Virus record (IMG/VR): IMGVR_UViG_3300044618_001297
Coordinates: 1-39,164 of that record
Strand: one strand, 5' to 3'
DNA: 39,164 nt
Source of the DNA: a virus
The notes beneath the pieces are model-generated. The model made no database searches and was not told the DNA's origin. It was given only the letters and a program-made list of their open reading frames with translations. The position numbers and the translations under genes are program-made. Each line of letters begins with the position of its first letter. The stretch's first letter is position 1. Shown in pieces: positions 17,673 through 26,000 of this stretch.

Positions 17673-18911
17673 ATGTTGTCAACGAATGATCTCTATAAAG
17701 AAGTACATTGGTTTAATTTTCCTAATCTAAAAACTAAACCACATAGTGATCAACATTATAGTATCAACAAAGTAATACATCAGATAAACAAAACAACACC
17801 TATTATTATCTTTATGTTGAATAATAGTTTAAAAGAACTACACCATTTAATACATGATGATGTTGATTATCTAAACGATACCGGAATAGATATCTACTTG
17901 TATGAACCTATTATTAGTTACTACAAAGGTAAACACAAGAAAACTCCACAATTCTATCACGAATATATTGGTAATGAAGATGTTAATCTAAATCGTTCAA
18001 AAGAACTTGACAGCATTAGTTTATACGCTACCCGAAACAATCTAACTAATATCACAGTACATACCTGTGACTATGATATTGAAAAATATTACCCACACTA
18101 TAGTAATTTAAAATTAGTTTGCGATGACTTGTTTCTCAAGACTAGTATAACTATGCCAGTGCTAGATACAACCGAATATAAGATAGAACGTAAGTTTCTA
18201 TCATTAAACTGGAGATATGCTACTCATAGACATATCATAGCGGCATATTTGCAGAATTACCCTAGTTATGTTAGTTGGCAATTTAAATGTGACTTTGAAA
18301 CATTTAGTAAAAATCTATGGTTTAATATAGAAGACTATAGGGTAGATTACCTCAAGCAATATCGCAAACTAAGTTTGGGAACAATATTACTAGATAAGAA
18401 GTCGCCGCTTAACTTAGATCATTCTGTCAAACAACCTATACAAATTAATAAATGGGACGGTGCATATACTATTCCATTGAATTATCATACTATGTCTAAC
18501 CGTTCAAGCACTGGTATAATAGCATCATTGTATAATAAATCTTTTATTTCTGTGGTAAATGAAACTAGATTTGCACAGCCAACTGCAAATTACTCTGAGA
18601 AGATCCTACAAACAATATTTCTTAAGCATCCGTTTATATTAGTTGCACCTCCATATACACTGAAATATATGCGAGAAACTGGACTAAAAACATTTAGTGA
18701 CTTTTGGGATGAAAGTTATGACGAAGAACCAATACACAGTGTACGAATGGCTAAGATATTAAAGTTGATTGACTATATTGGTAGTAAGTCACTTGAAGAA
18801 CTCGAAGAATTGAGATCGGAAATCGAACCCATTTTAAAGTATAATCTAGCACTATTGAAACAAACGTATCATACTTTTAATTTGTCAATAGTAAGTAATC
18901 CCATTAAATAA
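17673..18911 (+). CDS. Glycosyltransferase-like protein, paralogue family member 4
   Basis: A 412-aa protein of the six-copy family. Motif 1 at 174-205 reads KFLSLNWRYATHRHII and SWQFK. Motif 2 at 291-350 reads FISVVNETRFAQPTANYSEK, KHPFILVAPP and GLKTFSDFWDESYD. It aligns over nearly its full length with residues 190-593 of the next protein (both have IYLYEP, RNNLTN, VHTCDY and DDLFLKT), so the pair is a tandem duplication. It starts one base after the amidinotransferase stop. Function as for the family: a sugar transferase by motif likeness only. Confidence 0.75.
   Translation: MLSTNDLYKEVHWFNFPNLKTKPHSDQHYSINKVIHQINKTTPIIIFMLNNSLKELHHLIHDDVDYLNDTGIDIYLYEPIISYYKGKHKKTPQFYHEYIGNEDVNLNRSKELDSISLYATRNNLTNITVHTCDYDIEKYYPHYSNLKLVCDDLFLKTSITMPVLDTTEYKIERKFLSLNWRYATHRHIIAAYLQNYPSYVSWQFKCDFETFSKNLWFNIEDYRVDYLKQYRKLSLGTILLDKKSPLNLDHSVKQPIQINKWDGAYTIPLNYHTMSNRSSTGIIASLYNKSFISVVNETRFAQPTANYSEKILQTIFLKHPFILVAPPYTLKYMRETGLKTFSDFWDESYDEEPIHSVRMAKILKLIDYIGSKSLEELEELRSEIEPILKYNLALLKQTYHTFNLSIVSNPIK
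18905..18910 (+). promoter_or_regulatory. TAAATA motif 5 nt before the start
   Basis: TAAATA overlaps the stop codon of the gene upstream and sits 5 nt before ATG 18916. With T4-like geometry the transcript would begin on or next to the ATG. No Shine-Dalgarno lies between them. Confidence 0.35.
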
Positions 18912-18915
18912 AGAT

Positions 18916-20697
18916 ATGAATAATGAACGAGTAACACGGGGACATTTGGGCAAATTATGGGGAGATGACTTTAAATACCTACCCTATAAAAAACAACCTA
19001 TAACTAACCATGAGATAGAAACATGGAGAAATATGGGCTATGACTATGTTAAAAGTTTTACTGGTAGCATGTATGATAATAGAAACCCTATGCCCCAGTG
19101 GATAAAGGACATTGAGGGTGCGTTTGGATTGTTTAATCAATCATATACATTCTATAAAATGACCACACTTGAAATTATGCCAATACATAGTGATCATTAC
19201 AGAACTTACTGCAAACTAAATGAAGTTGATTCCAACGAAGTATATAGAGTTATTTTAATGCTTGAAGATTGGAAGCCCGGCCATTATTTTGAATTAGATG
19301 GTGTTGGATACACTAATTGGAAAGCAGGTGATTGGTTTAAATGGCATAACGATACTCCCCATGCGGCCGCAAACATTGGGGTAGAAGACAGATATACATT
19401 ACAAGTTACTGGACAAAACATTTACTCTGGGCAAATGAATTCTTTGCTTTGTGTTAACGTACCTAACGTTGATACTAAACAATCATCACATCTGTTTTTC
19501 AAATATAGTATTGTTCCTAAAATTGAAGATAATCTAACCCGTGCATTTATGGTGTATATGGATAACTCTAGTATCAAACAACTAGATGATATCACGCATG
19601 ATATAAACGGAAAAGACATATTGAATAAAAATGGTTTGCATATTTATTTGTATGAACCATTGTGCAGTTATCTTAATGGGGCCAAAGTGAAATACAAACA
19701 CGGCACCAAACATACACAAGGGTTTTACTCAGAGTTTAGTCACGATATTGACTTCCAACAGTTAAGAGCCGATGAGTTAGATAGCATTTTAGATTATATT
19801 ACACGAAATAATTTAACTAATGTCACTGTACATACATGTGATTATGAAGTTGAAAAGTATTACCCGTATTATAACTCAAAAATGAACTTAGTTACCGATG
19901 ACTTGTTTTTAAAGACTCAGGAAAATATTCAAGATTTAACTAATCTTGCAAATGACAACTTTACTAAAAAGTTTATGAATTTAAATTGGCGTTACACTAA
20001 GCATAGAAATTTAGTTGCTACATATTTGTCTACAATGGATTCAAATGTTAGTTGGTATTTTAAAACTACATTTGATGTGTTAAGTCAAGATTTGCCATTT
20101 AAATTAAATGAATGGCATATAAAGCATCCTACACATTTTAGAATACTAAAAGAAAACACCGAATACGTCAATACAAATAGTCCATTGATTGTAGATCAAT
20201 TTACCAGTGAAGCAGTTTGGGTTAATCATCCACACTTAATGAATCCGTGGCCTAACATGGCAGAATATAAACCGGGTATGACACCTGCGTTATTTAATGG
20301 TGTCAGAAATACTTTAGAGCATTATTACTCCGATATCTTTGTCGATGTAATAAATGAAACACGGTTTTTTCAACCAACGGCAAACTTCTCTGAAAAAGTA
20401 TTTCAAGCAATGCAATATATGAAACCCTTTATTGTAGTTGCGCCACCAAAGACAGTAGAATATATTAAAAGTTTAGGATTTAAAACGTTTGGTGATTTTT
20501 GGGATGAATCATATGACGATGAATATGACCATAGTGAAAGATTAGCAAAGATTTTTAAATTGATCGATGGTTTAAATGAATGTTCTATTGATAATTTGAA
20601 AAACGTCTATAATAGAATGCTTCCCATATTAGAACATAATACAGCATTGTTCACAGAGAAATTTGCCAACCCTGGTTATAGAATAAAGAGAAATTAA
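18916..20697 (+). CDS. Dioxygenase-like domain fused to glycosyltransferase-like family member 5
   Basis: A 593-aa fusion. Residues of about 30-168 resemble aspartyl/asparaginyl beta-hydroxylase-type 2-oxoglutarate/Fe(II) enzymes: the metal ligands look like His91 and Asp93 (MPIHSDHY) and His149 (WHNDTPHAAANIG), with Arg159 as the candidate 2-oxoglutarate anchor. Residues 190-593 are the six-copy family domain: KKFMNLNWRYTKHRNLV near 351-367, FVDVINETRFFQPTANFSEK, MKPFIVVAPP and GFKTFGDFWDESYD near 521-534. The gene before it lacks the dioxygenase part, so the fusion happened in one copy of the duplicated pair. The start follows a TAAATA motif by 5 nt. Its stop overlaps the SGNH gene start. 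Confidence 0.8.
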   Translation: MNNERVTRGHLGKLWGDDFKYLPYKKQPITNHEIETWRNMGYDYVKSFTGSMYDNRNPMPQWIKDIEGAFGLFNQSYTFYKMTTLEIMPIHSDHYRTYCKLNEVDSNEVYRVILMLEDWKPGHYFELDGVGYTNWKAGDWFKWHNDTPHAAANIGVEDRYTLQVTGQNIYSGQMNSLLCVNVPNVDTKQSSHLFFKYSIVPKIEDNLTRAFMVYMDNSSIKQLDDITHDINGKDILNKNGLHIYLYEPLCSYLNGAKVKYKHGTKHTQGFYSEFSHDIDFQQLRADELDSILDYITRNNLTNVTVHTCDYEVEKYYPYYNSKMNLVTDDLFLKTQENIQDLTNLANDNFTKKFMNLNWRYTKHRNLVATYLSTMDSNVSWYFKTTFDVLSQDLPFKLNEWHIKHPTHFRILKENTEYVNTNSPLIVDQFTSEAVWVNHPHLMNPWPNMAEYKPGMTPALFNGVRNTLEHYYSDIFVDVINETRFFQPTANFSEKVFQAMQYMKPFIVVAPPKTVEYIKSLGFKTFGDFWDESYDDEYDHSERLAKIFKLIDGLNECSIDNLKNVYNRMLPILEHNTALFTEKFANPGYRIKRN

Positions 20698-21452
20698 TGG
20701 AAAAGATAATGTTAATTGCAGGTTGTAGTCATGCTGCCGGATCTGAAATCAATGGACAAGAGGATAGCGTCTATAATAGACAGCAATCATATGGCGCACA
20801 ACTTGCACGTATTCTAGGTTATAAGCCAGTTAACATTGCATTGAATGGTGCATCAAACAGTTGCATTGCACGTAGTATCTTAAAATGGTTTCAACATAAT
20901 TATAAGCCAAACCAAATGGAAGTGTTTGTATTAGCATCTTGGACTGAAAGCATCAGATTAGAAGTTGCAAGTAACAGAGGCTTTTGGTATAATGGTAGTA
21001 GCAAATCAGCAGACTGGTTTGACGATACAACCAATTCATACTTTAGAATTAACTTTGGCTGGGAAGGCGGAGACCCAGAAGAGAAAGAATTGTTCCCGCG
21101 CTATCATAAATTTATGGCAGAGAATGAAACTATGCTAGAGATAATGAGTGCCAATAATGTATTGCAGATTCAATATTTTCTAAAAAGTTTGAATGTTAAA
21201 TATGTTATGTGCAATGCAATGCATATGTTTACTTTGGGTAGCAAACATGTGCAGGAATATCTTGACTTAATTGACAAACAGTGCTATTATAAACTGAACG
21301 GAACTAAGGACGAGGCATTCTTTTGGAAGTATCGCAATTTGGGTTATGAGAACCCTAACGCAAAGTATTGGCATCATGACGAAACACCGCATCGTTTATA
21401 TGCTGAAGAACTTTACAAATTTATAGAGGAAAACAAATGTTTACATGGATAA
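20697..21452 (+). CDS. SGNH/GDSL-like hydrolase, copy 3
   Basis: A 251-aa protein with IAGCSHAAGSE at the N-terminus (Ser11 in the GCSxA variant of block I), NIALNGASNSCIARS for block II with its Asn, and LASWTESIRLEV for block III. The C-terminal YWHHDETPHRLYAEELYKFI holds the candidate Asp/His pair, in a form less canonical than in copies 1 and 2. It follows a glycosyltransferase-like gene with a 1-nt overlap, repeating the pairing seen at 5189/6250 and 9058/9773. Confidence 0.75.
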   Translation: MEKIMLIAGCSHAAGSEINGQEDSVYNRQQSYGAQLARILGYKPVNIALNGASNSCIARSILKWFQHNYKPNQMEVFVLASWTESIRLEVASNRGFWYNGSSKSADWFDDTTNSYFRINFGWEGGDPEEKELFPRYHKFMAENETMLEIMSANNVLQIQYFLKSLNVKYVMCNAMHMFTLGSKHVQEYLDLIDKQCYYKLNGTKDEAFFWKYRNLGYENPNAKYWHHDETPHRLYAEELYKFIEENKCLHG

Positions 21453-21541
21453 AAAGACTTTATAACAAAGTCAAACGTGAAATTCAATACCGCAAACGTA
21501 TCAAAGAACTTAAAAAACGGGACCCATTCATCTACAAATGA
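21437..21541 (+). CDS. Small basic protein, 34 aa
   Basis: A short gene missed by length cut-offs. The ATG at 21437 is preceded by AGAGGA with 6-nt spacing, one of the best ribosome binding sites in the window, and lies within the end of the SGNH gene. The stop overlaps the carbamoyltransferase start (ATGA). The product is very basic and helical, starting MFTWIKRLYNKVK and ending KELKKRDPFIYK. As far as I recall, similar small proteins with a DPFIYK ending occur in marine phages. It may be an amphipathic peptide or serve mainly to couple translation of the next gene. Confidence 0.72.
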   Translation: MFTWIKRLYNKVKREIQYRKRIKELKKRDPFIYK

Positions 21542-23034
21542 ACTACATTGGAATCAGTACTGGCTTTCACGATGCCGCATTAAGCGTTATCGATGACCAG
21601 GGTAACATATTATTTGCTGGACACAGTGAACGTTATAACAAAGAAAAGCACACTAAAGATTTGTGCAATGATATTGTTGAGGATGCACTAAAGCACTGCA
21701 ATAGTAGAGATGTTGAACTTCACTACTATGAACGTCCTTGGATGAAGTTCTTTAGGCAATTGCGTTCAGGAGAAAAGCCTAAACTATCTAGTTTATTCAC
21801 TAAAGACCTTATTGGTTCAAAATTTGTGCATAAACTACAAGATGGTCGTAATGGTAAGATTCATACTCATAGTCATCACTTAACTCATGCGGCCGCAGGA
21901 TTTCAAACATCACCCTTTGAACATGCAACAGTTGTTGTGATTGACGCTATTGGTGAGTTGGATACTATCAGTATATGGGATGCAAGTTATGATAAAGAAG
22001 GTAAAGCAACATATAAGAAACTTTGGGGGCGTAGATACCCTGACTCGATTGGTCTTTTTTATTCTGCGATGACACAACGAGTGGGCTTACGTCCACTAGA
22101 TGAAGAATATATCTTAATGGGTATGGCTGCATATGGCAAGCCTATTCATGCTAGTAAGATAGAATATAATGTATTAGCCAATAGAACCACACTTGATTTC
22201 AAGTTAAATCTACATACTGGCATTAGCGATGATTTCTTAGCAGGTGCTAATGAAATGGATATTGCCGCTTCTACACAAGCACTTACAGAAACATTGATTA
22301 CTAATGTTATCGCTAAAGCAAAGTTCTTAGGTTCAAGTCAGAACTTAGTATATGGTGGTGGCGTTGCTCTTAACTGTCTTGCTAATAGATTATTAGGAGA
22401 TCACTTTAAGAATATTTGGATTATGCCTAATCCGGGTGACGCTGGTAACAGTCTTGGTGCAGCCTGTTTGGGTTATGGTAAGAAAGTTAAGTGGACAGAT
22501 GCATTCTTAGGATATAACATTGAGGGTGATTATCCCGTTGACGATGTAATTAAAGAGTTGTATACGAATAAGATCGTAGGAGTTGCTAGTGGTCGTGCGG
22601 AGTTTGGCCCACGTGCTTTGGGTAATCGATCATTGTTAGCGGATCCTAGAGGATCAGATATTAAGGATAAAGTAAATGAAATTAAGCGAAGACAGAAGTT
22701 CCGCCCGTTTGCGCCAATTATTTTGGAGGAACATGCTGATATGTATTTTGACATGCCTCGTGGTTTCGATAACAGTAGGTATATGCAAGTCATCGCTCGT
22801 TGTAGGCATCCTCACATATTTCCTGCTATCGTTCACGCTGACTTTACTAGTCGTGTGCAAACTGTACCTAACGACGGATCTGGAATTAGAAAACTCTTAG
22901 AACATTGGTACAAAGAAACAGGTTGCCCAATGCTACTAAACACATCACTTAACATTCGTGGAGAACCAATGGTAAACAATCGTGAAGACGCAGACAGATT
23001 TGAAAAACTTTATAATGTAACAGTCTGCTCATAA
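21538..23034 (+). CDS. Carbamoyltransferase, NodU/TobZ type
   Basis: A 498-aa member of the NodU/CmcH/TobZ O-carbamoyltransferases. The Kae1-like N-terminal half has GISTGFHDAALSVI, the metal-binding HLTHAAAGF (His114, His117) and DAIGELDTIS. GGGVALNCLANR and NPGDAGNSLGAA follow. The C-terminal half has GRAEFGPRALGNRSLLADPR, RFRPFAPIILEE and NTSLNIRGEPM. These enzymes use carbamoyl phosphate and ATP to carbamoylate a hydroxyl, typically of a sugar (nodulation factors, tobramycin, cephamycin). Its length is somewhat below the usual 540-600 aa. It shares an ATGA junction with the small basic gene and closes the sugar-tailoring run. Confidence 0.92.
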   Translation: MNYIGISTGFHDAALSVIDDQGNILFAGHSERYNKEKHTKDLCNDIVEDALKHCNSRDVELHYYERPWMKFFRQLRSGEKPKLSSLFTKDLIGSKFVHKLQDGRNGKIHTHSHHLTHAAAGFQTSPFEHATVVVIDAIGELDTISIWDASYDKEGKATYKKLWGRRYPDSIGLFYSAMTQRVGLRPLDEEYILMGMAAYGKPIHASKIEYNVLANRTTLDFKLNLHTGISDDFLAGANEMDIAASTQALTETLITNVIAKAKFLGSSQNLVYGGGVALNCLANRLLGDHFKNIWIMPNPGDAGNSLGAACLGYGKKVKWTDAFLGYNIEGDYPVDDVIKELYTNKIVGVASGRAEFGPRALGNRSLLADPRGSDIKDKVNEIKRRQKFRPFAPIILEEHADMYFDMPRGFDNSRYMQVIARCRHPHIFPAIVHADFTSRVQTVPNDGSGIRKLLEHWYKETGCPMLLNTSLNIRGEPMVNNREDADRFEKLYNVTVCS

Positions 23035-23042
23035 GTAAATGT

Positions 23043-26000
23043 ATGTTGAGAGATGTATTTTACTATGGCAAAAAGCCAAACGTTCACCCCAGAGAAAGAC
23101 ACGCTGAATCACTAATAGATGCCCGTGCCAAGGCTTCTACTAGCCACTTCTGGATCATTAATGAATTCTGCGATTACAAAAATTTCGATTGGGACTTTGA
23201 CTTTGAATTCTTATCCGACGAAGATGTATGGGCTGAAGATCATAACAATGTGTGGCCCAGCCAACATCAAAAAGATAGTGGCACTTGGCTATGCCCAAAA
23301 GAACACAGTGACTTAATTATCTATCGTGCAGATGTAAATCCTGTACGTAGAAAAAATGAAAAAACTGACAACTGGGTCGAATTAGATTTAATCGATCAAA
23401 GTAAGTTTGACTTCTCATGGCATCCCGATCCTTCTGAACCTGCTTATATCTATAAATGGGGAAATAAGTTTGCACCTGTACAATTAAAAACTGTATTAGA
23501 ATATCACGTTGAGGGTGCAACTCAAGTCAAGTACATGGACTCTATTGTAGAGTTGCTTCCTGAATTAGATAGATGGGTAGAAGTTCAACCAATTGACAAA
23601 GATAAATTTGATATGTCTTGGCGTCCCGATCCAATGGACACCCCGTTCATTTATATTTGGGGTAACAAGTATATCGAAGGCACATTAAAATCTACACTTG
23701 AATATCACGCACCTGGCGCAACTGATAAGAAGTACATGCCTAACCCAATTGAAGTTCTCCCTGAATGGGACAAGTGGGAAATATTACACCCTGTACACAA
23801 AGATAGTTTTGACTTCTCATGGAGACCTGATCCAAGAGAACCAAATATGAATTATGTATTTGGTCATAGTCAATATGACAGTACTAAGATGCCTACTATC
23901 ATTTATAAGATGGATGGGGCAACTGATGAAAAGCATATGCCTAGCGTTGCTAAACTATTGCCTCAAGTCTCACGTTTTGAACACTTAGAAGATTGTAATG
24001 GCATTGATTACAGTTGGGTTCCTGATCCAACTGCGCCTCCTTATATCTATGCATGGGGCAATCAATGGAACAAGCCAGAAGATAAAATCTCTATTCAGTA
24101 TGTAGTAGAAGGTGCAACCGAATATCAATACATGACAGAACGTGCTACACGTAAACCATGTAAAGATAACTGGGAAATTCCTACAGACATAGATACTGCT
24201 GGATTTGATTTCAGTTGGGAGCCTAGTCCTGCCGACCCACCGTTCATCTATGAGTTTGGCACACAGTGGCAGAAGACAGGTGGTCCTCGTTATGTAGTAG
24301 AGGGCGCAACTGAAGTAAAGTATATGGACTTACAACATGTAAGAAAACTGCCATCTACTGATAACTGGGACATACCTTCATATATTGATAAAGATAGTTT
24401 TGATTTTAGTTGGCATCCAGATGCCACATCTCCTAAGTATAATTATAACTTTCCTACTCAGTGGGCGTTGTCGGGAGGCCCTACGTATAAAATGGAAGGC
24501 GCAACAGAAATAAAGTATGTTGAAGACCAAAAAGCAAAAGCATTACCTAATAAAACAAACTGGGAATACTACCCTGATTTAATTGATGAAGATAGTTTTG
24601 ACTTCTCATGGCATCCATATGTAGAAGATCAACCTTACATTTATATCTTTGGTACACAGCATCAAAAGACCGGTGGACCAAAGTATATTACCCCTGGCTG
24701 TCACAAAAATTCACCGATCAAGTATATTGACACACGTATTATCAAAGCAAAACGTTTGCCTAATCTTAAGAATTGGTATGTAGTCACTGATGCTAAATTA
24801 TCGTCATTTGATTATAGTTGGCATCCAGATGATACAGAAGAGCCGTACATCTATGCTTTTGGTAATAATCAATATCCGGCAGAAATTATGCCCACTGTTG
24901 AATATCGTGTGCAGGGTGCAACGCAGGTTAAGTATGTAAACTCTATTGTTGCTACTCTTGCACCTGACAGGGCAAAATGGAATATTCCCAGTGACATTGA
25001 TGATACTGGCTTTGATTATTCATGGAGACCCAATCCCAAAGATCCTGCTTATATCTATGAGTTCGGCACTCAGTGGCAGAAGACAGACGGTCCTCGTTAT
25101 GTAGTAGAGGGCGCAATTGAAGTAAAGTATATGGACTTGCAAAAAGTAAAAAAATTGCCATGCAGTGATAACTGGTCTATACCTTCATATATTGACAAAG
25201 ATAGTTTTGACTTTAGTTGGCATCCAGATGCCACTGCCCCTGCATATGAGTATGTATTTGCTACACAGTGGGCATTTAGTGGTGGGCCGGTGTATCACAT
25301 GAAAAATTCAACAGAAATTAAATATGTTGAAGATCAAAAAGCAAAAGCATTGCCCGATAAAACAAATTGGGAATACTATCCTGACTTGATTGACGAAGAT
25401 AGTTTTGACTTCTCATGGCATCCATATGTAGAAGATCAGCCTTATGTCTATATCTTTGGTACACAACATCAAAAGACAGGTGGCCCAAAGTATATTACTC
25501 CTGGTTGTCACAAGAACAGTCCTGTTAAGTATATTGATACACGTATTCTAAAAGCAAAACGTTTAATGAGTCTTGATAACTATACTGTAGTTGGTAACTT
25601 AAAAGTATTTGCTTTTGATTATTCATGGCATCCTGATGATACAGAAGAACCTTATATCTATCAGTTTGGTAATCAGTACTATGATGCTGAAACAATGCCT
25701 ACTGTACAATATAAAGTTCCCAACGCAACACAAGTTAAATATGTCAGTGGGCTAAAAGCAACTCTTGCACCAGATAGAACTAATTGGGTTATTCCCAAGA
25801 ATGTTGACGCTACTGACTTTGACTTCACATGGAAGCCTAATCCACATGCGCCACCTTATATCTATGAGTTTGGCACACAATGGCAAAAAACAGACGGCCC
25901 TCGTTATGTAGTAGAGGGTGCAACAGAGGTAAAGTATCTAGATGGTTCAAAGGCTAAAAGACTTCCTTCAGAAGAAAACTGGACGATTCCTAGTAATATT

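Noticed and set aside
13001-23034. Bacterial antibiotic gene cluster
   Set aside because: Enzyme types recall aminoglycoside clusters, but there are no resistance, export or core cyclitol synthesis genes, and the gene packing and neighbours are phage-like.
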